Shown here piece after piece: positions 1 to 8,092 of a DNA stretch of 33,902 bases. A model generated the notes under the pieces. The model did no database searches and was not told the DNA's origin. It saw nothing but the letters and a program-made list of their open reading frames with translations. This DNA comes from CAYHZL01 sp964361075 (GTDB lineage: Bacteria > Bacteroidota > Ignavibacteria > UBA10030 > UBA8401). Positions within the stretch are counted from its first letter, which is position 1. The number at the start of each line of letters is the position of its first letter. Location: the NCBI GenBank assembly GCA_964361075.1, contig CAYHZL010000017.1, positions 1 through 33,902 on the forward strand, in the 5' to 3' direction. Made by a program: the position numbers and the translations under genes.

Positions 1-53
1 CGCGGATTTCCGCCTGAAGCGAACAAGTTCATCCGCGCCTACAGTTATATTAT

Positions 54-178
54 TTTAGGGCGGTTCTCAAAATTGCTAAATCAATGTCATTCCGATCCGC
101 CGCAGGCGGAGAGGAATCTTGTTCTTCATTTTGAGGTGAAAAACGAGATTCCTCTGGAATTTTTGGAACTGCCCTAAA
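54..178. repeat. MITE-like element, copy 1 of a TA-bounded family
   Basis: Imperfect terminal inverted repeats of 21 bp (54-74 and 158-178) begin TTTAGGGCGGTTCT on the left and, read inward, TTTAGGGCAGTTCC on the right, with 18 of 21 positions matching. The interior has its own inverted repeat around GAGGAATCTT and GAGATTCCTC. Related ends occur at 6524-6672 and 13276-13399. It lies downstream of the response regulator gene and encodes nothing I can see. Confidence 0.7.
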
Positions 179-193
179 TTCTATTTAAAAGTA

Positions 194-232
194 CAAACGC
201 TCAATTTCAAAAATTCTGAAATTGAGCGTTTG
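194..232 (-). terminator. Long perfect stem-loop after the response regulator
   Basis: A perfect 16-bp inverted repeat (194-209 with 217-232) encloses a 7-nt loop, shortly after the stop codon at 246. The stem is AT-rich with a CGCTC core. On the minus strand it is followed only by a short TTTT tract, so termination or 3'-end protection is likely but not certain. Confidence 0.6.
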
Positions 233-245
233 CATCCTGCTTGCT

Positions 246-1628
246 TTATTTTGTCTTCTCCGGTCGCAGCGGAATTTTTAATTCTTCCATTTTGCGGTAC
301 AATGAAGACAAACTTAATCCAAGTTCTTCGGCAACTTTATCTTTATCTGCCGGATTGAGACCGATTTTCTTTTCAATCAATTGTCGTTCAAAATTTTTCA
401 CGGCATCTTTCAGTGTTAAGTGCGACGCTGCCGTAATCGAATCTGAACCGCCGGAAAGTTTCTGTATATACTCCGGCAAATGGTGCACATCAATAAATTC
501 TGCATCGCAAAATATCATTGCACGTTCGATAACATTTTGCAGTTCGCGCACTTGCCCTTTCCACTGATAGCGTATCAACGCATTCATCGCCTGATTGGTG
601 ATCCCTTTGATGTTCCGTCCCATTTCTTTTTTGAAACTATCGATAAAACTATTCACCAACAACGGAATATCTTCAATGCGCTCGTTCAACTCCGGCAGGT
701 GAATTTCTACAACATTCAACCGGTAAAATAAATCTTCGCGAAATTTTCCTTTTGCAATTTCTTCGCGTAAGTTGCGGTTTGTTGCGGCAATAATGCGTGC
801 ATCAATCGCAACAGGATCGTTACTCCCCACCGGATACATCTCGCGTTGTTCCAATGCACGCAATAATTTTACCTGTAACTGGTACGGCATCTCGCTGATT
901 TCATCCAACAGCAACGTGCCGCCTTCTGCAACTTTAAACATACCGTCTTTATCTGCCACTGCACCGGTGAACGAACCTTTTTTATGTCCGAATAATTCGC
1001 TTTCAAACAACGTTTCAACAATGGCGCCGCAATTAATAGCCGCAAAGCGTTTGTGTTTGCGCTTGCTGTTAAAGTGAATTGCGCGCGCCACTAATTCTTT
1101 GCCGGTACCGCTGGTGCCGGTAATCAGTACGGTCCCTTCGCTTGCAGCAACTTTTTCGATTGTGCCGAATACTTTTTTCATCGCATCACTTTGTCCGATG
1201 ATATGATGAAAATCGTACTGGCGATTCACTTCCTGCCGCAGCAAACTATTTTCTAGTGATAGTGCGCGATGTTCAAATAATTTTTTAACGCGGAACAATA
1301 AATCGTCGAACTCAATTGGCTTCAGAATATAATCCGATGCACCTTTGCGCAGCGACATGATGGCTGTTTCTATGGATGCATACGCTGTGATGATGATGAC
1401 AAATGTTTCCGGTGAGCGCTGCGTAATTTTTTCCAATAATTCCGTGCCGCGCATCTCCGGCATTTCAATATCGGTAATAACCAAATCGTACGATGTGGTA
1501 GATGCTTTGTCGTACGCAACGGCACCGTTATTGGCTTTCTCAACAATGTATCCTTCTTTTTCTAAGACAAAAGAAATAGAATCGCGAATAATCTCTTCAT
1601 CATCTACTACAAGAATTTTTTCAGCCAT
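246..1628 (-). CDS. NtrC-family sigma-54-dependent response regulator
   Basis: Three domains are visible. An N-terminal receiver (about 1-120) has acidic residues D9 and D10, phosphoacceptor D53, T81 and K103. A sigma-54 AAA+ domain (about 143-370) has Walker A GTSGTGKE (171-178), Walker B around LLLDE and an arginine-finger stretch REDLFYRL. A Fis-type helix-turn-helix sits at the C-terminus. The loop that touches sigma-54 reads GSFTGA (218-223), a known variant of the usual GAFTGA. It should activate sigma-54 promoters when phosphorylated. The gene overlaps the upstream kinase by 8 nt (ATGGCTGA), and its AAAGGAG ribosome site lies inside the kinase's last codons, so the two are translationally coupled. 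Length (460 aa) is normal. The target genes cannot be told from this window. Confidence 0.95.
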   Translation of the reverse strand: MAEKILVVDDEEIIRDSISFVLEKEGYIVEKANNGAVAYDKASTTSYDLVITDIEMPEMRGTELLEKITQRSPETFVIIITAYASIETAIMSLRKGASDYILKPIEFDDLLFRVKKLFEHRALSLENSLLRQEVNRQYDFHHIIGQSDAMKKVFGTIEKVAASEGTVLITGTSGTGKELVARAIHFNSKRKHKRFAAINCGAIVETLFESELFGHKKGSFTGAVADKDGMFKVAEGGTLLLDEISEMPYQLQVKLLRALEQREMYPVGSNDPVAIDARIIAATNRNLREEIAKGKFREDLFYRLNVVEIHLPELNERIEDIPLLVNSFIDSFKKEMGRNIKGITNQAMNALIRYQWKGQVRELQNVIERAMIFCDAEFIDVHHLPEYIQKLSGGSDSITAASHLTLKDAVKNFERQLIEKKIGLNPADKDKVAEELGLSLSSLYRKMEELKIPLRPEKTK

Positions 1629-3018
1629 GCATGGCTCCTTTCAATGGAAGTAACACAGTAAAGATTGTACCTTTGCCCAACACACTTTCAACTCGGATAT
1701 CACCGCCGAAATTTTTTATAATTCCTAAGCTCACCCACAAGCCCAAGCCCGTTCCTTTGCCGACCTCTTTAGTTGTGAAAAAAGGATCGAACACTTTTTC
1801 AATATCTGTTTCAGCAATGCCAGTTCCCGTGTCGCCGATAATGATGTGTACGATATCCTTGTCAAGCACACTGTGCACGGAAATAGTATGCTTTCCTTCC
1901 TCACACGCATCAACTGCATTCATCAAAATATTGAGAAAGACCTGTACTAACTGATCGGACACAACAGTAACAGACGGCAGGTTGTCGGTTAAGGTAATTG
2001 TAAATTGGATGTGCTGAACTTTTTTTCCGTACTGCACAATATTCATTGCATCGCGAAGAATTGCATTCACATCAATCCGTTTCACATCGTAGGTGGATGG
2101 GCGTGAAAAATCTACAAGCTCCCGGATAATTTTAGTGATACGATTAATTTGATTTTTGACGAGATCTAATTTTTCTTTTGCAAACGCATCATCCGTGGTG
2201 CGAAGAATCACTTGCACGATGGAAGATATTGATGTGAGCGGATTACCGACCTCGTGTGCAATACCGGCAGCAAGTGTTCCGAACGTTTCCATTTTTTGAG
2301 AGCGCACTAATTGCTGCTCGAGCATTTTTTGTTCGGTGATATCACGATGCGCGCCAAGGAAACCAATCACTGTTTTTGCTTCATCAATAATTGGCGAGAT
2401 CAGTAATTCGGTATAAAATAAATCTCCATTCTTTCTTTTATTCTGAACCTGGCTGATCCATTCCTGTCCGCTTAAAATAACTTTCCACGCATTCTGCCAA
2501 AATTCCTTCGGCTGTTTGCCGCTGTTCAAAATACTCGGGTCGCGTCCGATAAGTTCTTCTTTTGTATAACCGGTAATGCGTTCGTACGCCGGATTCACAT
2601 AAATAATTTTTCCTTTTGCATCAGTAATCTGAATCGGATTGACTGTGTGCCGGATGACTTCTGAGAAACGGAGAAGATCTAATTCTTCATTGTGCTGTTT
2701 GGTAATATCTTTAACGGTAACAACAAATTTCTTTTTGCTGTCTATCTCAAAACCGGCAACAATAATTTCGGCATAGAGAGAATCGCCGCCAGCAAAGAAA
2801 AATTTACTGCGAAACGAATGTTCATCAACATGCTTGTGCACAATACGATTAAACGAAAGCTGCCCTTCCTTTCCCCAGTATTCAGACATTGCTTTTTTAA
2901 TTGCCGCACGATTTTTTACAACAGTATTGTATTCAATAATAGCCCCTTCATCATCCGTAATAAAAACAAAATCGGGCAGCGCAGAAAATATGTTCGAAAG
3001 TTCTTGATGAGAAAGCAT
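1621..3018 (-). CDS. Soluble PAS-domain sensor histidine kinase
   Basis: The protein has 465 residues and no transmembrane segment, so it should be a cytosolic sensor. Two PAS regions are seen: a divergent one at about 5-110 and a clear PAS/PAC at about 118-232 (ITDAKGKIIYVNPAYERITGY). HisKA follows with H255 in GIAHEVGNPL. The ATPase domain has the N box around N367, the G1 box GDTGTGIA and the final KGTGLGL stretch. It is NtrB/AtoS-like and is the obvious partner of the regulator at 246-1628. Its ATG lies 2 nt after the stop of the M16 protease upstream, which makes a protease-kinase-regulator operon. The PAS ligand or signal is unknown. Confidence 0.94.
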   Translation of the reverse strand: MLSHQELSNIFSALPDFVFITDDEGAIIEYNTVVKNRAAIKKAMSEYWGKEGQLSFNRIVHKHVDEHSFRSKFFFAGGDSLYAEIIVAGFEIDSKKKFVVTVKDITKQHNEELDLLRFSEVIRHTVNPIQITDAKGKIIYVNPAYERITGYTKEELIGRDPSILNSGKQPKEFWQNAWKVILSGQEWISQVQNKRKNGDLFYTELLISPIIDEAKTVIGFLGAHRDITEQKMLEQQLVRSQKMETFGTLAAGIAHEVGNPLTSISSIVQVILRTTDDAFAKEKLDLVKNQINRITKIIRELVDFSRPSTYDVKRIDVNAILRDAMNIVQYGKKVQHIQFTITLTDNLPSVTVVSDQLVQVFLNILMNAVDACEEGKHTISVHSVLDKDIVHIIIGDTGTGIAETDIEKVFDPFFTTKEVGKGTGLGLWVSLGIIKNFGGDIRVESVLGKGTIFTVLLPLKGAMHG

Positions 3019-3020
3019 TA

Positions 3021-5834
3021 TTACTTCTTTTCCGGGTTCAAAATAAATGTTCCAAAATTTTTCTTAGCGAAGTAGCGCTGCGCTGCTGTTTGAATAGTAG
3101 TGGCAGTCAACCCGTCAATCATTTTCTTTCGCTGCAGAATACGCGACGGATCTTCGTTGTAAAAATAAAATCCACTGAGTGATGAAAGCCAATAATTATT
3201 CTCTTTTAGATTTACTTCATATTCACGCAACTGCATTTCTTGTACCTTTGTAATGTACTCATGCGCCGGTGGCTGAAGTTTTAAACTGTCTATTTGCAAA
3301 AGAGCAGTGGTAATCAATTCCTGTACCCGGCTCGGATTGCAACCGAATGAAATTGTAATTGCATATTCTTGACGCGGATATTTTTCTGTTGAACCATTTA
3401 CTGAAACGCCATAGACGCCTCCCTTTTCCTCGCGTAATTGTTCGCGCAATTTAATACGAAGCACTTCAAGCATCGCATTGAAATCAAACCGATGTTGTTG
3501 CGACCATTCAAATGTATCCGAGAAAAATAATTGCACGGAACTTTTCGGTTCAACACCGCGCACAACTTCTTTCGTAAAAACTCCTGACGGCCAGCGGATG
3601 CCGTTATCTTTCCACGATTCTTTTCTGCGCAATGCCGGCAGTGATGCAATGTATTTTTCAACAAAAGGTTTTATTGAAGGAAGTGTGAAATTGCCGACAA
3701 AGAAAAATGTGAAATCGCCGGCATCAGCAAAACGATTTTTGTAAAAATTATATGACACATCTAACCGGACTGAATCAATTCGATCTTCCGTCATCGGCAA
3801 AGCGCGATAATGATAGCTCGATAAAATATTGTGAACAGTATCCTGAAATGCAGTTTCGGGATATGCGTTGCGGCTTTTCAGAAATGATTTTATTCTTGAG
3901 ATATATGCGCCGGATGCATTGGTATCTTTTCTCGGCGCAGTAAATTCGAGATATAATAATTGGAACATCGTTTCCAAATCTTTCGGCGATGCGCTGCCGG
4001 AAAATCCTTCTTGCAAATCACTGATGAAGGGCGAACAGCCGGCAATTTTTCCTGAAAGCATTTTTTGCAATGCAATCGCATCAATCTCACCGATACCGCC
4101 TGCACGCACTAATGTTGTTGCAAAATTTGCAGAAAGAAATTCTTTATCTTTTGCTGTCGAAGTTCCGCCGGGACTGCTTGCCTGCATTAACACTTCATCA
4201 TCCTTAAAATCGGTCGGCTTCAACACAACACGCGCACCATTGGAAAGAGACCACTCGGTAACACCAACATCTGATAATTTTTTTTCGCTGAGAATTTTTC
4301 CGGCACGCGGCAACTTTGCAAGAAGCGGTGTATTGCCGGTGCTATCCACGTACGCAGCACTTTGTTTTTTTTCTAATGAATCAATGAGCGCAATAATTTC
4401 TTTTTCACTTGGCAAGACAACACCATCTTTTTTCGGCGCGGACACTGTAACAACTCTGTTTTCCGGTGTGATGCGTTCTTGCGAAAGCGCATTCACTTCC
4501 GCGAGCGTGATGCCGGGAATAAATGTATTGTACAATTCATTTTCGTATTCGATACCAGGAACAGGTTCACCATACAACACATGCCGCGTGTATTCTTGCA
4601 TATATTTTTCTGACTCTGATTTTTTTCTTTCGGCAAATGCTTTTTCCATTCCGCGAAGCATTTCTTTTTTCTGACGATCTAATTCCGTTTGTGTAAAACC
4701 ATGCTGCTGCACACGAAATGCTTCTTGCAACAGTGCCGCAATGCCTTGCATGATTGCAGTTTCTTTGACACCGGCAAACAATTCGTACGCTTCTGTTGCA
4801 CCGACAAATTTATTGCTGCCGGCAGATGCAAAAATAAACGGCGGATTTGGTTTCTGAACTATCTCGCCAAGACGCGCATTTAATATTCCATCATACAACT
4901 GACCAATAATTTGTTGACGATAATCGGCAACTGTTTTTTCTTCGCACTCCGGTCGTTTGAATAACACCACTGCAAATGTGTACGGCAATTCCGCATCAGA
5001 CGCAATCGAAACAAGTGTTTGCTTGTGTTTCGGCAATGTAAATTCTGTACGCAGACGCGGCTGCGGTGCATGTGTTAATTTTTCAAAATGAGATTGAATT
5101 AATTTTTCGATCGCTGCTTTATCAAAATCACCGACCGCAACAACCGACATCAGTTCCGGACGATACCAGTCTGCATAAAAACGCCGGAGTGTTTCGTACT
5201 TCGCAGTATCAATCACTTCTTTTTTTCCGATTGGCAAGCGTTGAGCATATTGCGAATTGTAAAAAACAATCGGGTTGTGTTTGTTCTGAATTCGTTCCAT
5301 GGCACCTTTGCCGAGCCGCCACTCTTCACCAACAACTCCTCGCTCTTTATCAATTTCAACAGAATCAAATGAAATATTGTGCGACCAATCTTCTAAAATT
5401 TGAAATGCTTTTTCAATAACGTGCTGACTGTCTGTAGGGATTTGCAGCATATACACTGTCTCATCAAAACTTGTGTACGCATTCAGGTGCGGACCGAAAC
5501 GAACTCCGGTACGCTCAAGAAAATTTACCAAATCCATTTTGGGAAAATTTTTTGTACCGTTGAATGCCATGTGCTCAACAAAATGTGCGAGACCTTGCTG
5601 ATCTGCATCTTCGAGCACTGAACCGGTTTTCACAATTAAATGAAGTTCCGCCCGCTTTTCCGGTTTTGCATTAGCGCGAATATAATAGGTAAGTCCGTTT
5701 GATAATTTTCCGACTGTAATATTTTTATCGAAAGGAAGAGTATCTTTAAGAGAAATAGTTGGTTGCGCATGAAGAAGAAAAATGTTCAAAGCGCAAAAAA
5801 TAGTTATTCGAAGTACCTTGCGAAAAATGTTCAT
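3021..5834 (-). CDS. Exported M16 zinc protease, fused two-half form
   Basis: The N-terminus (about 1-23) has basic residues, a hydrophobic stretch and an AQ junction typical of a signal peptide, so the protein is probably periplasmic or envelope-attached. The inverted zinc motif HFVEH (H84, E87, H88) and E164, 76 residues later, give a complete M16 metal site in the N-terminal half. The C-terminal half repeats the fold without the motif but keeps the R...Y segment LREEKGGVYGV. At 937 aa it matches the long PqqL/pitrilysin-type M16 proteins. A GGGAG ribosome site precedes the ATG. It is the first gene of the operon with the kinase and regulator (2-nt gap), an arrangement that suggests linked peptide processing and sensing. 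The substrate is unknown. Confidence 0.93.
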   Translation of the reverse strand: MNIFRKVLRITIFCALNIFLLHAQPTISLKDTLPFDKNITVGKLSNGLTYYIRANAKPEKRAELHLIVKTGSVLEDADQQGLAHFVEHMAFNGTKNFPKMDLVNFLERTGVRFGPHLNAYTSFDETVYMLQIPTDSQHVIEKAFQILEDWSHNISFDSVEIDKERGVVGEEWRLGKGAMERIQNKHNPIVFYNSQYAQRLPIGKKEVIDTAKYETLRRFYADWYRPELMSVVAVGDFDKAAIEKLIQSHFEKLTHAPQPRLRTEFTLPKHKQTLVSIASDAELPYTFAVVLFKRPECEEKTVADYRQQIIGQLYDGILNARLGEIVQKPNPPFIFASAGSNKFVGATEAYELFAGVKETAIMQGIAALLQEAFRVQQHGFTQTELDRQKKEMLRGMEKAFAERKKSESEKYMQEYTRHVLYGEPVPGIEYENELYNTFIPGITLAEVNALSQERITPENRVVTVSAPKKDGVVLPSEKEIIALIDSLEKKQSAAYVDSTGNTPLLAKLPRAGKILSEKKLSDVGVTEWSLSNGARVVLKPTDFKDDEVLMQASSPGGTSTAKDKEFLSANFATTLVRAGGIGEIDAIALQKMLSGKIAGCSPFISDLQEGFSGSASPKDLETMFQLLYLEFTAPRKDTNASGAYISRIKSFLKSRNAYPETAFQDTVHNILSSYHYRALPMTEDRIDSVRLDVSYNFYKNRFADAGDFTFFFVGNFTLPSIKPFVEKYIASLPALRRKESWKDNGIRWPSGVFTKEVVRGVEPKSSVQLFFSDTFEWSQQHRFDFNAMLEVLRIKLREQLREEKGGVYGVSVNGSTEKYPRQEYAITISFGCNPSRVQELITTALLQIDSLKLQPPAHEYITKVQEMQLREYEVNLKENNYWLSSLSGFYFYNEDPSRILQRKKMIDGLTATTIQTAAQRYFAKKNFGTFILNPEKK

Positions 5835-5956
5835 GGCGTTAGCTCCCTATATGGTTGTAGAATAATCTTGGCGGGTAAAATGTAAGAAGAATTGAGGAGA
5901 ATTTCTTCTTTTCTTCTTTGTAAAGTGAAGAGAAACTACTCACCCTAAAAAATTAA

Positions 5957-6030
5957 GCCACCGATTCACAGATTTTTAACAGAAATTATTTTTCAAATAT
6001 CTCTTAAAGTTTAATCTGCGAATCTGTGGC
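5957..6030. repeat. Inverted repeat upstream of the M16 protease gene
   Basis: Arms 5957-5974 (GCCACCGATTCACAGATT) and 6013-6030 (AATCTGCGAATCTGTGGC) pair at 16 of 18 positions around an AT-rich loop. No run of T follows on either strand, so it looks like a dispersed palindromic repeat and not a standard terminator. I see nothing else definite in the 276-bp gap between 5834 and 6111. Confidence 0.55.
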
Positions 6031-6110
6031 TATGTTTTTCTTTGTATTTAATTAGGAAATCATTTGAAATATTTATCACACTGAGTGGTTACAGTTCCCT
6101 TCAAATAATT

Positions 6111-6410
6111 TTAATTGAGCGACACACGCGGCAACGCAAACGTAACAGTGTTATGAAACATTAATTGTTCAATCGTAATATTCTCGAAGAAATAATAAAT
6201 CGGAAACGAACGCAGTGTTTCCATAATATCATCTTCTGATTTTCCATGCATCGTAATCCACAGTTTTGTTCTGTTGTGCGAAAGACTGTAACCGATCACA
6301 ACGCCTTTTTCCATTAACCCGTTAATGTGTAATCGCTGCGAGGGAATAAGCTTTGCCATTTCTTCAGAGAGAAACGCGGGCAATGCAAGCAATACCATGT
6401 ATTCATTCAT
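6111..6410 (-). CDS. Small alpha/beta protein, possibly muconolactone-isomerase-like
   Basis: Predicted 99 residues from the ATG at 6410. The open frame allows a start at 6431, but that only adds a hydrophobic MLLIFFL stretch, and neither start has a clear ribosome site. The order of a beta strand (EYMVLLAL), a helix with LHINGLMEKGVVIGYSLS, a second strand (TKLWITMHG) and a helix with MxTLRSFPIYYFF resembles the small ferredoxin-like fold of muconolactone delta-isomerase and YciI-type proteins. No catalytic residue can be assigned and I do not recognise a specific function. It lies downstream of yceI on the same strand, separated by the MITE-like element at 6524-6672. Confidence 0.6.
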   Translation of the reverse strand: MNEYMVLLALPAFLSEEMAKLIPSQRLHINGLMEKGVVIGYSLSHNRTKLWITMHGKSEDDIMETLRSFPIYYFFENITIEQLMFHNTVTFALPRVSLN

Positions 6411-6523
6411 AAGAAAAAAAATAAGCAGCATGAAAATTAATTTCCGAACTGCGGTTCAAGATAAAAGATATTGTAATTTAAAGATGGCTCAGGAAATTAT
6501 TTCCCAAGCCACCACGCACCATA

Positions 6524-6672
6524 TTAAGGGCAGTTCTAAAAATTAAGTTTTTTTCGCCACAAAGACACAAAGGCGCAAAGAAAAATAATATAAACAAATG
6601 GTAATAAACACTTTGCGTCTTAGCGACTTTGCGGTAAAATTTCTTTTTTTGAATTTTTAGAACTGCCCTTAA
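6524..6672. repeat. MITE-like element, copy 2, with perfect terminal repeats
   Basis: Perfect 21-bp terminal inverted repeats at 6524-6544 and 6652-6672 (inward reading TTAAGGGCAGTTCTAAAAAT plus one T) bound a 149-bp non-coding unit. Inside is a second, looser inverted repeat made of CACAAAG/CTTTGCG motifs. The right end supplies the TAA stop codon of yceI (6669-6671). Confidence 0.8.
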
Positions 6673-7250
6673 TTCAATTCAACGTTGAAAGTCAAATCAA
6701 CAGTATTGCCAACCAACAAACCACCGGCTGCTTCAAGCGGCTTGTTCCATGAAACGCCCCACTGTGTGCGGTCAATACTTGCAGTCGCTTGAAATGCAAC
6801 AACGGTATTTCCCCATGGACTTTTTGCTTTACCTTTCAACTTTGCATCAAGCGTAACCGGTTTTGTAACGCCGCGCATTGTTAAGTTGCCGGCAATCGTG
6901 TAGGTATCCGCACCGATTTTTTTCATTGATGAACTTTTGAAAATAATGCTTGGATTTTTTTCAGCATCAAAAAAATCGCCGCTCTTTAAGTGAGCATCAC
7001 GTTTCTCGTTGCTGGTATTCACGCTCGCGGTTTTAATCCACACATCAATTTGTGCATCGCTGAAATCTTCTTTTGCGGCAACAACTTTTCCGCTGTCAAC
7101 GGAAAACTTTCCGCGCACATCGTTAAACATCATGTGCTTCACGCTGAAATCAACGTACGCATGTGCGGGATCTAATGTATATGTTGTTTGTGCCGAAAGC
7201 GAAACTGCAACAAACAATATCGCAATAGATATTTTACTGAGGTGTTTCAT
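6669..7250 (-). CDS. yceI: YceI-family periplasmic lipocalin-like protein
   Basis: A signal peptide (about 1-20, ending LSAQ) is followed by the YceI hallmark order: YTLDPAHAYVDFSVKHMMF, the VRGKF segment, an FFDAEKNPSIIFKS strand, NLTMRGVTKPVTL, then the C-terminal WNKPLEAAGGLLVGNTVDL. YceI proteins form a periplasmic lipocalin-like barrel that binds isoprenoid or other amphiphilic ligands. The ATG has an AAAGGAG site. It starts 23 nt after marR and is probably cotranscribed and repressed with it. The stop codon lies inside the terminal repeat of the element at 6524-6672, so the insertion may have altered the last codons. Length (193 aa) is normal. Confidence 0.95.
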   Translation of the reverse strand: MKHLSKISIAILFVAVSLSAQTTYTLDPAHAYVDFSVKHMMFNDVRGKFSVDSGKVVAAKEDFSDAQIDVWIKTASVNTSNEKRDAHLKSGDFFDAEKNPSIIFKSSSMKKIGADTYTIAGNLTMRGVTKPVTLDAKLKGKAKSPWGNTVVAFQATASIDRTQWGVSWNKPLEAAGGLLVGNTVDLTFNVELN

Positions 7251-7273
7251 AGTGTTACTCCTTTTGTGATAAG

Positions 7274-7738
7274 TTAGTGAATATATTTTTCTTGAATTCC
7301 GAGACCTAATTTTTTTGCAAGAGCGGCAAGCTGCTCTTGTTCTTGTTCAGTTAATACTGAAGCCAGCTTTGCAACATACTTTGCATGTGTTGTAAATATT
7401 TCTTTGAACAATTTCTGTCCTTTGTTGGTAAGTTGAATCGTAATCGCGCGACGATCTTCTTTGCTTGGCTTTCGTTCAACCAAACCATCGCGCTCTAAGT
7501 TATCAATCACTACCGTTAAGTTTCCGCCCGATACAAGTTGCTTGGCGCACATACCGCTAATTTTCATTGGACCCAAATGTCCCAACGATTCCAGAACGCC
7601 AAACTGCGGCGGCGTTAATCCATAGCTCGTAATGTCCTTCAGCGTTGCCTTTCCAAAAAACGATGTTGCGCGAGCCAGTTTCACCCACATACCTAAGGCG
7701 ATATCTGCCTTTTTACCATATTTCTTTGTTGTCTTCAT
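7274..7738 (-). CDS. MarR-family transcriptional regulator
   Basis: The protein has 154 residues with the MarR winged-helix layout: an N-terminal dimerisation helix, GLTPPQFGVLESL, the recognition region SGGNLTVVIDNLERDGLVER, and the wing with D-RR (KPSKEDRRAITIQLTNKG). Members of the family bind palindromic operators and release DNA on ligand binding or oxidation. One or two cysteines (such as C in SGMCAKQL) could be redox-sensitive, but this is not proven. It is the first gene of a unit with yceI. An inverted repeat covers its own -10 box, as expected for autorepression. Confidence 0.93.
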   Translation of the reverse strand: MKTTKKYGKKADIALGMWVKLARATSFFGKATLKDITSYGLTPPQFGVLESLGHLGPMKISGMCAKQLVSGGNLTVVIDNLERDGLVERKPSKEDRRAITIQLTNKGQKLFKEIFTTHAKYVAKLASVLTEQEQEQLAALAKKLGLGIQEKYIH

Positions 7739-7766
7739 ATAATTACTTTAAGTTTAAATTATCTTA

Positions 7767-7800
7767 ATTCAAATATATCTAATTTGAATATACTTGTCAA
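7767..7800 (-). promoter_or_regulatory. marR-yceI promoter with overlapping operator
   Basis: On the minus strand there is TTGACA (7800-7795), a 17-bp spacer and TATATT (7777-7772). A perfect inverted repeat ATTCAAAT-N7-ATTTGAAT (7767-7774 and 7782-7789) covers the -10 box and part of the spacer. Its size and position fit a MarR operator. A bound dimer would block RNA polymerase. Confidence 0.75.
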
Positions 7801-7812
7801 GTTTTTTTAAAG

Positions 7813-7844
7813 AAAAAAAGCCCGCAATACATAATTGCAGGCTT
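7813..7844 (-). terminator. Rho-independent terminator of the HIT-M28-M16 operon
   Basis: An 11-bp stem with one mismatch (7818-7828 with 7834-7844; AAGCC and GGCTT ends) has a 5-nt loop. On the minus strand it is followed by an uninterrupted T7. It lies after the M16 gene ending at 8093 and just before the marR promoter, separating the two units. Confidence 0.8.
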
Positions 7845-7878
7845 ATTGAAGTTGCCACAGTGTTGAAGCAATGAAGCT

Positions 7879-8046
7879 CCCCGCCGCAAGCAGCGGGGTA
7901 TCTTCGTCATGCCCGAATGCTCTTATCGGGCATCCACAAATAGATTCCCGCCAAAAACATGTCCCGAAGGGATCCCTTTGGGACGGGAATGACGACGCAA
8001 GTCCCGAAGGTCACGAAGTGATGGCTTCGCCAGATCACTTTGTGAC
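7879..8046. repeat. Cluster of intergenic palindromes
   Basis: The 354-bp gap 7739-8092 has no gene. Beside the marR promoter and terminator it holds a string of hairpins: CCCCGC/GCGGGG (7879-7898), GCCCGA/TCGGGC (7911-7931), a region of CCCGAAGGG and CCCTTTGGGAC, and a 13-bp arm pair GTCACGAAGTGAT/ATCACTTTGTGAC (8010-8022 and 8034-8046, one mismatch). CGTCAT near 7905 and ATGACG near 7990 could pair and enclose the middle part. Similar CCCGAAGG pieces recur near 18139-18206. It looks like nested dispersed repeats. Confidence 0.6.
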
Positions 8047-8092
8047 GTCGGGGTATTAAACCCAATAGAGAATGAACAATGGAATGCAAATT

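Noticed and set aside
3868..4674. 268-codon open frame on the plus strand
   Set aside because: It lies opposite the M16 protease gene, has no ribosome site and no family resemblance; it is a shadow of the coding strand.
7879..8046. Possible CRISPR array
   Set aside because: The hairpins are different from each other and have no regular repeat-spacer spacing; no cas gene is present.
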